From Ovis canadensis (lineage: Eukaryota > Chordata > Mammalia > Artiodactyla > Bovidae): a stretch of 64,000 nt of DNA. The position numbers were made by a program, and so were the translations under genes. The notes below the pieces were generated by a model that saw only the letters and a list, made by a program, of their open reading frames with translations, was not told the origin of the DNA and made no database searches. The stretch spans positions 87,706,501 through 87,770,500 of the forward strand of contig NC_091245.1 of NCBI RefSeq assembly GCF_042477335.2. Reading direction: 5' to 3'. The stretch's first letter is position 1. The number at the start of each line of letters is the position of its first letter. Positions 12,229-22,620 of the stretch are shown here, piece after piece.

Positions 12229-13120
12229 CCCAATAGTAACTTATACCACTAAGATGCAAGAGGCATTCTCACAAAAGAGAGCAATTATGCAGCCTTCAGA
12301 AGACCCAGAAAGTTTACTCCCTAATATAAGCTAAGAAAATAAAGGTCTTGTTGTATAGACAGATACAAAGTAGGTTGAGACAGTAAAGGCCCTTTACAGA
12401 CTGGAACTCCATACAACACATTTCCCTAAACCGGGCCTAGCTGGACAGAGACTGCTCAGAATCCCATTCTACTTGACTGGTTGCCAAATATGCATTATAT
12501 GTGTACTTATCTGATGGTTGACCAAGCTCTCGAAACAAAGTAGAAGGTGCCCAAGATTAGGTAGAACATTTGTATCTCAAAGGCACAGGGAAATGATTCA
12601 AGTTCCTCCTAGAAGGGCTTTGGTTTTCTTATTGTCAGAATTTTGAAAAAAAAAAAAGGCGGGGGGGAGGGTGTTTAAAACTTTTTTGGCCAAAATAATT
12701 ACAACTTTACCAAGCCTTCTGAATTATTGTTGCTTTCATGGGAATCAATTTTGGTGTTACAAAAAGGAAGTTCAGAGAGAGTTGAACACCATGTCGGAGA
12801 ACACTGAAAGAGATGCTTAGAGGAGCAGGGAGCAGTGGAGAGCAGGGCCAAGCAAATTCAGGAGTCTTTTAAAAATTCTGGTACAATTTCAAGCAATCTT
12901 TTGTCAGTTTTCCGTAAGAAGTTACTAACTCATTTCCTCTCTTAAAATCTTCTAAATACCAATCGAAAGAGGTCTTCCATTCAGCAGATCTTATAGTCTG
13001 CTTTCTCTAGCTGGTGTTCATGGAAAAAAACAAAAAACCCTCAATCTTGAAAGGGCAAAAGAACCCTATTTTGGTGATTTTTAGGTTGAGATTTCCTTTG
13101 GTATAATGTCCCAAATTAAG
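12229..13120. other. Unassigned sequence with an A/G homopolymer patch
   Basis: No exon was recognised. An A-run followed by a G-run (12646-12670) is the only distinctive feature. Confidence 0.4.
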
Positions 13121-13340
13121 TAAAGTGAAAGTGTTAATAGCTCAGTCATGTCTGACTCTTTGTGACCCCACGGATGGTAGCCCTCCAGGCTGTTCTGTCC
13201 ATGGAATTCTCCAGGCAAGAATACTGGAGTGGGTTGCCATGTCCTTCTCCAGGGGATCTTTCCAAACCAGATATTGAACCCAGGTCTCCTGCATTGCAGG
13301 CAGACTCTTCACTGTCTCAGCTACCAGGGAAGCCCTTTAT
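13121..13340 (-). repeat. Antisense BovB-derived SINE
   Basis: Antisense SINE body ('tagctcagtcatgtctgact', 'aagaatactggagtgggttg') and reversed head ('gcattgcaggcagactcttc', 'gctaccagggaagccc'). Imperfect flanks resembling CCCAAATTAAGTA and CCCAATTAAGTA suggest an older target duplication. Confidence 0.9.
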
Positions 13341-13844
13341 CCCAATTAAGTATTTGCAAGTATAAGCTCCATATGTAATGTACCTAAAACTGACTGTGAT
13401 GTTAGTCATTGGTTAGCAATCTGTCATTGCTAACCAATCCTCTTTCTTTTGTCTAGAAAGCTTTTCCATTTCAGAGTCTGTTAGGATAAATTGCTATTTG
13501 TAACTGTATGTGGGGGGCCCTTCTGCAGTTTATGAGCTTAACTCTCCTAGTTGTCACCCTGTAGTCATTTTAGATTTTTTACGTGTCTCAGGTTTTCTCT
13601 TTGACAGTCTAAAACCATGGTGAGCACTGGGAACCCAGGATTGCCAAACTTTTTGTGTGTGTTCCCTAGACAGGCAAGTTTCTTTAAAGAGTGGGTTTCC
13701 CTACAAGACTGTTGTGTGGTATGAGGACTGGTCTCCACCTCTGCTGCAAGCTTCTCAATTGCCTGAGAAAGCCATACGTGGCCAGGAAAAGCTCTGTTCC
13801 TTATCTATGGAGCTAAGAGCTCTCAAATGGTTCTGTTCATTTCA
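13341..13844. other. Unassigned sequence
   Basis: About 500 bases between a SINE and the large BovB. No exon or element was recognised. Confidence 0.35.
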
Positions 13845-16622
13845 GTCGCTCAGTTGAGTCCGACTCTTTGCGACCCCATGAATCGCAGCACGCAAGGCCT
13901 CCCTGTCCATCACCAACTCCCGGAGTTCACTCAGATTCATGTCCATTGAGTCCGTGATGCCATCCAGCCATCTCATCCTCGGTCGTCCCCTTCTCCTCCT
14001 GCCCCCAATCCCTCCCAGCATCAAAGTCTTTTCCAATGAGTCAACTCTTCACATGAGGTGGCCAAAGTACTGGAGTTTCAGCTTTAGCATCATTCCTTCC
14101 AAAGAAATCCCAGGGCTGATCTCCTTCAGAATGGACTGGTTGGATCTCCTTGCAATCCAAGGGACTCTCAAGAGTCTTCTCCAACACTACAGTTCAAAAG
14201 CATCAATTCTTCGGCGCTCAGCCTTCTTCACAGTCCAAATCTCACATCCATACATGACCACAGGAAAAACCATAGCCTTGACTAGACAGACCTTAGTCAG
14301 CAAAGTAATGTCTCTGCTTTTGAATATGCTATCTAGGTTGGTCATAACTTTTCTTCCAAGGAATAAGCGTCTTTTAATTTCATGGCTGCAATCACCATCT
14401 GAAGTGATTTTGGAGCCCAAAAAAATAAAGTCTGACACTGTTTCCACTGTTTTCCCATCGATTTCCCATGAAGTGATGGGACCAGATGCCATGATCTTCG
14501 TTTTCTGAATGCTGAGCTTTAAGCCAACTTTTTCACTCTCCTCTTTCACTTTCATCAAGAGGCTTTTGAGTTCCTCTTCACTTTCTGCCATAAGGGTGGT
14601 GTCATCTGCATATCTGAGGTGATTGATATTTCTCCCGGCAATCTTGATTCCAGCTTGTGTTTCCTCCAGTCCAGCATTTCTCATGATGTACTCTGCATAA
14701 AAGTTAAATAAGCAGGGTGACAATATACAGCCTTGACGCACTCCTTTTCCTATTTGGAACCAGTCTGTTGTTCCATGTCCAGTTCTAACTGTTGCTTCCT
14801 GACCTGCATACAGATTTCTCAAGAGGCAGGTCAGGTGGTCTGGTATTCCCATCTCTCTCAGAATTTTCCACAGTTTATTGTGATCCACACAGTCAAAGGC
14901 TTTGGCATAGTCAATAAAGCAGAAATAGATGTTTTTCTGGAACTCTCTTGCTTTTTCCATGATCCAGTGGATGTTGGCAATTTGATCTCTGGTTCCTCTG
15001 CCTTTTCTAAAGCCAGCTTGAACATCAGGAAGTTTACGGTTCACGTATTGCTGAAGCCTGGCTTGGAGAATTTTGACCATTAGTTTAGTAGTATGTGAGA
15101 TGAGTGCAATAGTGCGGTAGTTTGAGCATTCTTTGGCATTGCCTTTCTTTGGGATTGGAATGAAAACTGACCTTTTCCAGTCCTGTGGCCACTGCTGAGT
15201 TTTCCAAATGTGCTGGCATATTGAGTGTAGCACTTTCACAGCATCATCTTCCAGGATTTGAAATAGCTTAACTGGAATTCCATCACCTTCACTAGCTTTG
15301 TTCATAGTGATGCTTTCTAAGGCCCACTTGACTTCACATTCCAGAATGTCTGGCTCTAGATTAGTGATCACACCATCGTGATTATCTGGGTCATGAAGAT
15401 CTTTTTTTGTACAGTTCTTCTGTGTATTCTTGCCACCTCTTCTTAATATCTTCTGCTTCTGTTAGGTCCAGACCATTTCTGTCCTTTATCGAGCCCATCT
15501 TTGCATGAAATGTTCCCTTGGTATCTCTAATTTTCTTGAAGAGACCTCTAGTCTTTCCCTTTCTGTTCTTTTCCTCTATTTCTTCGCACTGATCGCTGAA
15601 GAAGGCTTTCTTATCTCCTTGCTATTCTTTGGAACTCTGCATTCAGATGCTTATATCTTTCCTTTTCTCCTTTGCTTTTGGCATCTTTTCTTTTCACAGC
15701 TATTTGTAAGCCCTCCCCAGACAGCCATTTTGCTTTTTTGCATTTCTTTTCCATGGGGATGGTCTTGATCCCTGTCTCCTATACAATGTCATGAACCTCA
15801 TTCCATAGTTCATCAGGCACTCTATCGATCAGATCTAGGCCCTTAAATCTATTTCTCACTTCCACTGTATAATCCTAAGTGATTTGATTTAAGTCATAGC
15901 TGAATGGTCTAGTGGTTTTCCCTACTTTTTTCAATTTGAGTCTGAATTTGGTAATAAGGAGTTCATGATCTGAGCCACAGTCAGCTCCTGGTCTTGTTTT
16001 TGTTGACTGTATAGAGCTTCTCCATCTTTGGCTGCGAAGAATATAATCAATCTGATTTCGGTGTTGACCATCTGGTGATGTTCATGTGTAGAGTCTTCTC
16101 TTGCATTGTTGGAAGAGGGTGTTTGCTATGACCTGTGCATTTTCCTGGCAAAACTCAATTAGTCTTTGCCCTGCTTCATTCCGCATTCCAAGGCCAAATT
16201 TGCCTGTTACTCCAGGTGTTTCTTGACTTCCTACTTTTGCATTCCAGTCCCCTATAATGAGAAGGACATCTTTTTTGGGTGTTAGTTCTAAAAGGTCTTG
16301 TAGGTCTTCATAGAACGGTTCAACTTCAGCTTCTTCAGTGTTACTGGTTGGGGCATAGACTTGGATTACTGTGATATTGAATGGTTTGCCTTGGAAACGA
16401 ACAGAGATCATTCTGTCATTTTTGAGATTCCATCCAAGTACTGCATTTTGGACTCATTTGTTGACCATGATGGCTACTCCATTTCTTCTGAGGGATTCCT
16501 GCCTGCAGTAGTAGATACAATGGTCATCTGAGTTAAATTCACCCATTCCAGTCCATTTTAGTTTGCTGATTCCTAGAATGTCAATGTTCACTCTTGCCAT
16601 CTCTTGTTTGACCACTTCCAAG
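13845..16622 (-). mobile_element. Long BovB (RTE-type) LINE, antisense, 5'-truncated
   Basis: About 2.8 kb of BovB in one orientation. On the minus strand the order is endonuclease region (16678-16082, 'MISVRFQGKPFNITVIQVYA'), linker, reverse transcriptase (15371-14187) and 3' tail ending in 'cagtcgctcagttgagtcc' near 13845. The 5' UTR is absent; homology begins just inside the endonuclease ORF ('LEVVKQEMARVNIDILGISK'). Several frame breaks separate the endonuclease and RT parts, so it is not a functional autonomous element. Confidence 0.93.
14187..15371 (-). pseudogene. BovB reverse transcriptase open frame (truncated)
   Basis: A 394-codon uninterrupted frame encodes the BovB (RTE clade) reverse transcriptase. 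It shows the 'VQAGFRKGRGTRDQI' region, 'FIDYAKAFDCVDH', 'GVRQGCILSPCLFN' and the catalytic YADD box (coding strand of 14601-14612). In RTE elements this enzyme copies element RNA at a nicked genomic target. The frame starts inside the protein and stops at 'RRIDAFEL'. The C-terminal 'WCWRRLLRVPW' region seen in the copy at 20995-21550 should follow, so the stop is premature. The endonuclease part lies upstream in broken frames. I treat it as a fossil. Confidence 0.9.
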
Positions 16623-17032
16623 GCCAGGAAGAAAGCTTGGCACTCAGTCACCTTCTCGGAGGTGGGAGAATCTCTCATAATTTAGGGGGGACAGTACAGT
16701 ATATTCCAGACAACGGTGTTAAAGCTGTCAGTTCAAGGAAAGACAGCAATCAGCCCTTGACCTCTTCACCCAGCCTGAAACTTCCCAGGGTCTCTCCACT
16801 GGGTACTTTCTCAGTATCCCTGAACTGAGAAGTGAGTTACCTTTTCATCTACCACTGAATAAAATTCAGGATCATCAACCAAGATGATAAATCATCATGA
16901 GAGATTCACCCAAATTTGTACGCACATGTAGAGACGTGGACCAGCACAAGGGGCCCTGCTGGTAGCTAGCAAGGCTCCAGATCCTTGTAAAGTTTTGTTG
17001 AGGGGATGGAGTCTCCTCTGGGCCCCTCTGTG
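16623..17032 (+). repeat. Left part of an older repeat split by a solo LTR
   Basis: About 410 bases continuing directly, apart from the LTR inserted at 17039-18127, into 18134-18690. The unit may be an ERV-type element ('ttgttgaggggatggagtct', 'ggcccctctgtggtcagc'). That class is inference from its look and from the match to copy A at the window start. Confidence 0.4.
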
Positions 17033-18133
17033 GTCAGCTGCCGGGAGCCAGCACGGGAGATCCTGCCCATGGCAAAGGTCATGAGGAAGAGGCCTGACCG
17101 GCAAAGGCGAGATCAGGCCTCGAGGGGCCCTCCTTCTCGAGCATCTATCCCAAAACCAGAATCTGTCTGTTTTATTATTTCATGACTTTCACCAACTCTT
17201 CTGACATTAACAGGGGGCTATCCCCGACCACCTTTCTCTGGAGAAAATCAACTTAGGGCTCTAACTAATAAGTCTTCTGGACATGGGAGGAATATTTCAA
17301 ATCAAACCCCCTGTGTTAGCATTCTAGCTTGGTTGGCAGGTTTATCCAGACTCTTGCAGCTACGCATATGATTGTTCACAGCCTCTCAACTGAGAGGCAC
17401 TGGAAGCCTAAAACATAGAGCCTTTCAAAGAGTTATAAGTTATTAGAGTAGTGATGGGGTGTAAGATTTCATTATTGGGCCAATGCTTGTTGCTAAGTTC
17501 CCATATCTCTTATCCACTGTGCACCTGGGAGTGCGTTAGTTAATATAGTTGGAATGTAAGAAAAACAAGTGTAGTCTTGAAATTAACCACATCAGACCTT
17601 TGAGCTAATTGGTTCTTTCTTGTAACTCACTGCACCTTTGCTCCATGAGAAATGTAACTCTGTTTAGCATTTTCTGAGGTTGACATAGCTTAGAAATATA
17701 AAGAAAAAACACTTCAAGGGAAAATAAGTTTTCTGGTTGAGCAGCCTTTATCAAAAGAGGGTCATAAAATGTTCACAGGCCTCCAAGGCCAGAATGTATA
17801 CAACATTGTTTATGGCAAAGGTATGCAGAAAAAATCCTGGTTTTGATAAAGACAAAACAGATGTAATGTTTGGGCTGACTCTGTATAGACTTTGCATCTT
17901 TCATTTCCCTCTATGTACAAGTCAAGGTATAAAAGCTTCCCTGAAAAATAAAATGACGGACCAGGATCAGTTCCACAAAAGCCTAGTTCCCCCGTGTTTT
18001 TCTTTCTTTCTTTCTCTCCTCTATTTTCTTATCTGCAACATTCTTTCCTTATCTCTCTCTAAATCACTTTGCCAACACTGTTTCTCCTTCGGATTCCCCT
18101 GGATCCTGTGGGGGCTGGACCCCGGCAGTCAGC
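17033..18133 (+). mobile_element. Solo LTR of a class II (ERVK-like) ruminant endogenous retrovirus with 6-bp target duplication
   Basis: The LTR body is 17039-18127 (1089 bp). It begins TGCCGGGAGCC and ends GGACCCCGGCA, giving TG..CA termini inside a short inverted repeat (TGCCGGG/CCCGGCA). Perfect direct repeats GTCAGC flank it at 17033-17038 and 18128-18133. Six-base duplications are usual for class II ERV integration. Internal signals are a TATA box (TATAAAA, 17928-17934) and AATAAA (17947-17952). No gag, pol or env follows, so it is the product of LTR-LTR recombination. I recognise the 5' end as a BTLTR1-like bovid LTR; the subfamily needs a library search. Confidence 0.9.
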
Positions 18134-18690
18134 AAAACTGTCCACTGGAAAGTAAAACCCACATAATGCAAAGCAGTGAGTTTCCCTTTTATTTGGGGAC
18201 CTTACTGAGGACTATATCCTAGAACAAAGCCTCTCAGATAGCTCTGGGGGAACTGCTTTCAAGAGGCAGGGGAGGAGGTCTGGGAAATAGGAGTAATCAA
18301 CTATATATCTTGGTAAAAGATTACTGCTAATCACCAAAAACCAGGGATCTCTAGTTAGTGATTTTAGTGCTTTTCTATATATGAAAAGATCTTGGGTGTG
18401 TGTGTATGTGCAAATCTTGGGTGATTAGAGTTCTTCCTTAGATGCATCTTAACAGTCTAGGAACCATGTGTCCAAAACACAGAATATTTCATCTTTTTTT
18501 TTTCTCCCCATCCTGAATTGCCTTCCTGGCATACTGTTGGTGGGCGACTTCCTTGAGTAGTGACTTAATTCTTTGTTTAACTGGATGATGAGTGAGCCTC
18601 CTGGTTCTTTTTGTTTTCAACTTTGAGGAAGGGGGTGCAGCAGAATAGGGGGAGAGAAAGTGGGCAAGAGGGAGCAGGCTGCATTCTAGC
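18134..18690 (+). repeat. Interspersed repeat, copy B (see 1-950)
   Basis: Homologous to the window start (18192-18630 against 1-90 plus 640-950). It lies immediately downstream of the solo LTR and about 375 bases before the GSTM exon. With the LTR removed it is continuous with 16623-17032. Confidence 0.5.
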
Positions 18691-19065
18691 CATATTATTT
18701 ATGAATTGTGTGATCATGACAGAGGTCCTTAACTTCTGTGTGGCTAGTTTCCCTTCTGATAAATGGTGACAGTAGATCCCATCTTGCAGGATAGTGGCAT
18801 AGCGATTCTAAACCTGTATCATCATCTCTAACACCCAGCAGTGGGTGGAGTCTCCATTTGTGATGTCTTATCAAGATATCACTTGAATTACAGGAAATTG
18901 GAAAACTTAACTTTGCAGAGCTGGGGACACCAGAAGGACTTTATTTTCCCCCAATATTTGACCCCACATGGAAGGGCTATATCTAGGTTCCAAACCTAGG
19001 GAGAACTCCATGAACACTACTGGGGCAGCAGACCTGAGGCCTGACCTTCTTTTTCCCACCCTCAG

Positions 19066-19155
19066 GACCTGAAGAGGATCTCTGCCTACATGAAGTCTAG
19101 CCGCTTCCACCCAAACCCTATGTTTCTAAAGCTTGCTGTGTGGGGCAACAAGTAG
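19066..19155 (+). CDS. Last exon of a mu-class glutathione S-transferase (GSTM paralogue)
   Basis: A 90-base exon with acceptor 'cccaccctcag' and TAG stop at 19153-19155. It encodes DLKRISAYMKSSRFHPNPMF followed by LKLAVWGNK. Length and sequence match exon 8 of GSTM1/2/4/5-type genes, including the 'ISAYMKSSRF' core and the 'AVWGNK' C-terminus. GSTM3 differs here, ending in Cys (compare 31415-31513). The product would be the C-terminus of a cytosolic enzyme conjugating glutathione to electrophiles. No other plus-strand GSTM exon is visible in 1-19 kb. Either a very long, repeat-filled last intron continues off the left edge, or this is an orphan exon. The intact frame argues against an old pseudogene. 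Confidence 0.85.
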   Translation, partial: DLKRISAYMKSSRFHPNPMFLKLAVWGNK

Positions 19156-20654
19156 TGCCTCCAACTAGGAGACGGACGTGAGGAGCCAGTGTCCTGGAGA
19201 CCAGATGCACCTTCCCGCACACAGAACCTTCTGTCTTTTTCTTTCTCTTTCTGCTCACTCTAGATGCTCTCTTGGCCCCCTTATCTCTCTCCCACACCCC
19301 TTTCCATCCCTACTTTAAAGATTCAGTTTCCCATAATTTTTGAGCAAATTTCCTCCCCCACCCCACATTATCCCTCCTGCACTGAAGCCACCCAGCCTGT
19401 CCTTCCCTTCCATGGTTGCTTCTGCTGGAGGAACCCATCCAGACCCCTGGCCCATAGCGCTCTGCTCTGAGCTCCCAGCACTGCCCTGAAGACCAGACCT
19501 GGCCTGGTGTGCAGACCATGCTTCCCAGTGTGGTTCCCGCCCCGCCTGTCTGATCCCCAGGAAACCCTTATTCACAGCTGCTGTGTCTTGTCTTATTCCC
19601 TCCTGGCTTCCTGGAGTCGTGAATGACTGTGTTGGGTGTACAGGGGTGTCCATTTTCTCTTCTGCTGTCCACTGCAGGGCCACATGGATGGGCATGCATG
19701 TGTGTGCAGAGGGGGTGGGGCTTGCTTGTTCATTTCTATCTCCACTTCATGCACCTCCGTTCCTTAGCATCAAGTCTCTAACAGAAGGAGGGCCCTTCTG
19801 TGCCTGGTTTCCTCTTTGACTCAGCATTCATGGGCTGCCTCCTGTCAGCTTGCAGTACTCTGTGTCATGGTTCAGGGGACTCTTGGGTGCTGGGGAAGGG
19901 GTCTGAGCAGTCTGCTGATGGTGCGGGATCCTGGTGGATTCGCTTCTGTCACCGTTTCCTGAAAGCTTACCCTGCTCTAGATACCCTTCATGTGCATTCT
20001 TAAGACATATCTCAGTAAAGTCTGCCCCTACTGTGTTACAGTCGTGTTTTACTTGTTTTCCTCTCCAGCTTGACCATAAAGTCCCTGAGGAAAGAATCCA
20101 TGTCTTATTTGACTTTATGTCTCTTATATCTATTTTGCTGCCTGGCACATTAAATATTTAATGAAAGTTGGAAATTTGAAAGAATTATCTCTAGTTTAAG
20201 CCCTGCAAAGTATACAGGCATTATATGGATTTCAAGGTCTGGATATAGTTATCTCAGCCACTTGAGGTAAAGAATAAATTGCAGAAGATTTAAAATCTAC
20301 AGGTCTGGGGGAAAGCCATTAGGTCTCATTAACTTAAGCATTTAGTAGGCTGTAACTGGCCCTTGTATAACTTGACCTGAAATGGACAGGTCTAGTATAG
20401 CCACTCTGTGCGGTCAAAAGGTGGAGTGCCATTTTATATCAGGATGCCTGCACCTGCAAACTGCAAAAGTACTGCCTCAATATCTGAGGCATAACCTCAA
20501 GTCTTAGCTCAGAACAAGGAGTATCTTTAGAGAAGTTTCCTGTTGAGCAGTTCTCCAGTTGGTCATTTATTGCAGTTTAAATAAACGGAGAACAGTAAGA
20601 ATACTTGTAAAGTCTTTAAGAATTATATGATTAAAGAGAAAACTGGTATGACAG
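19156..20654 (+). other. GSTM 3'-UTR-like sequence and unassigned DNA
   Basis: Sequence after the stop starts 'tgcctccaactagg', similar in position and style to GSTM 3' UTRs. Candidate weak polyadenylation signals are AGTAAA (20014-20019) and ATTAAA (20149-20154). The UTR end is not determinable. From about 20170 onward nothing is recognised. Confidence 0.4.
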
Positions 20655-20950
20655 AAAAAAAAAAAAAAAAGCCCAGTAAAAGAGAGCAGCCAAGATGGTG
20701 TAGTATTAAGACTCTGAGCTCACCTTCTCTCATGAGCACACCAAAAGTCACAACTATCTGCAGAAGATGCATCAATCAAAAAATACTGGGACCTACCAGG
20801 AAAGATCTTCTATAACTAAAAGACATAAAGAAGGAACCACAATAAGACAGGTAGGCAGGGAGGACTTCTGCTATCATGAAATCCCATACCTCCCATAGGG
20901 GTGACCCACTAACCTGAGAATCAATATATTGCATAGGTTCTTCCATGCGT
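20655..20950 (+). mobile_element. L1-like 5' UTR fragment
   Basis: Begins near an A-run, then 'gagcagccaagatggtgtag' and the GC-balanced leader typical of mammalian L1 5' ends. It is interrupted at about 20951 by BovB/SINE insertions and seems to resume at about 22226. Confidence 0.55.
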
Positions 20951-20951
20951 G

Positions 20952-21648
20952 GGCTAAGTAACTTCAGTCGTGTCTGATTCTTTGTGACCCCATGAAGATC
21001 ATGGCATCCAGTCCCATCACTTCATGGGAAATAGATGGGGAAACAGTGGAAACAGTGTCAGACTTTATTTTTGGGGGCTCCAAAATCACTGCAGATGGTG
21101 CCTGCAGCCATGAAATTAAAAGACGCTTATTCCTTGGAAGAAAACTTATGACCAATCTAGACAGCATATTCAGAAGCAGAGACATTACTTTGCCGACTAA
21201 GGTCTGTCTAGTCAAGGCTATGGTTTTTCCTGTGGTTATGTATGGATGTGAGAGTTGGACTGTGAAGAAGGCTGAGTGCCGAAGAATTGATGCTTTTGAA
21301 CTGTGGTGTTGGAGAAGACTCTTGAGAGTCCCTTGGACTGCAAGGAGATCCAACCAGTCCATTCTGAAGGAGATCAGCCCTGGGATTTCTTTGGAAGGAA
21401 TGATGCTGAAGCTGAAGCTCCAGGACTTTGGCCACCTCATGCGAAGAGTTGACTCATTGGAAAAGACTCTGATGCTGGGAGGGATTGGGGGCAGGAGGAG
21501 AAGGGGACGACAGAGGATGAGATGGCTGGATGGCATCATGGACTCTGAGTGAACTCCGGGAGATGGTGATGGATAGGGAGGCCTGGCGTGCTGCGATTCA
21601 TGGGGTCGCAGAGTTGGACACGACTGAGCGACTGAACTGAACTGAACT
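20952..21648 (+). mobile_element. BovB LINE 3' end, sense
   Basis: A 186-codon frame (20992-21552) encodes the C-terminal part of the BovB RT protein. It runs from 'ITSWEIDGETVETVSDFIF' through 'MYGCESWTVKKAECRRIDA' to '[20 protein letters not shown]', followed by the BovB tail ('ggggtcgcagagttggacac'). It is 5'-truncated. The frame is fairly intact, which suggests modest age. Confidence 0.92.
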
Positions 21649-22115
21649 GTAGCCCACCAGGCTCCTCTGTCCATGGGATTCTCTAGGCAAGAATACTGGG
21701 GTGGGTTGCCATTTCCTCCTCCAAGGGATCTTCCCAACCCAGGGATCAAACCTGCATCTCCTGCATTGGCAGGAGGGTTCTTTACCGCTAGCACCACCTG
21801 GAAAGCCCAGTTCTCCTATAGGGGAACTGTTTTTGTTCACTGCTGCTGCTACTGCTAAGTTGCTTCAGTCGTGTCCGACTCTGTGAGACCCCATAGACGG
21901 CAGCCCACCAGGCTCCTCTGTCCCTGGGATTCTCCAGGCAAGAACACTGGAGTGGGTTGCCATGTCCTTCTCCAATGCAGGAAAGTGAAAAGTGAAAGTG
22001 AAGTCGCTCAGTCGTGTCTGACTCTTCGTGACCCCATGGACTGCAGCCTACCAGGCTCCTCTGCCCATGAGGTTTTCCTGGCAAGAGTACTGGAGTGGGT
22101 TGCCATTTGTTTACT
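21645..22115 (-). repeat. Cluster of antisense BovB-derived SINEs
   Basis: 21645-21815 is an antisense Bov-tA (body plus reversed head, 'ttctttaccgctagcaccac'). 21838-22115 is an antisense Bov-A2 dimer (two 'cgtgtc.gactct' units joined by 'aagtgaaaagtgaaagtgaa'). Both abut the BovB 3' end. Confidence 0.88.
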
Positions 22116-22225
22116 AGCAATATAATGTTATTGAAATATGGAATGTAAACAGGTTTTATTTAAAAAAAAAACAATCTAACCTTATAGAAATGTATGACAT
22201 TATTAAAAAGTTAATAAAGATTCTA

Positions 22226-22620
22226 AAGGGTGATGGGGTAGACACATTGAGCTCCACCCTAGTGGAGCTCTAGTGGAGTTCTAGGTCCCCAGAACTGTGG
22301 CATGACGCTGCAGCTGGGGGTAGGAGACTGCTTGTAGAGCATGAGTGAGGATTGAGCCCCACAACAGGCTCCCAGCCTGGGAGTCCAGCACTGGGAAGAT
22401 GAACCCCTAGAGAGTCTAGCTTTGAAGGCCAATGGAGAGTAACTGCAGGGGCCCCATAGGCCTAGAGGGAATGGGATTTCACTCTGAAAGGGTTTACACA
22501 AACCAGAGGGACCCCTGAAGCACTGGCCTCAGCCAGTTAAGAGGCTGGGACCCGCAGTATCACAGATGCCCAAGGACTCTTAAAGCAGAATCAAGGGGCA
22601 CAGTTAGGAGGTGGTCTGTG
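22226..22620 (+). mobile_element. Probable continuation of the L1-like 5' UTR
   Basis: GC-balanced sequence without frames ('cattgagctccaccctag', 'gggtttacacaaaccagagg', 'ggcctcagccagttaagagg'). It resembles the L1 leader fragment at 20655-20950. The split by the BovB/SINE cluster is inferred. Confidence 0.45.

Noticed and set aside
13939-14508. 189-codon plus-strand frame opposite the BovB RT
   Set aside because: It is the antisense shadow of the BovB ORF and recurs opposite other BovB copies (20964-21797 and 53232-53576).
17737-18222. 161-codon plus-strand frame
   Set aside because: It lies within and across the end of the solo LTR; no known viral or host domain is visible.
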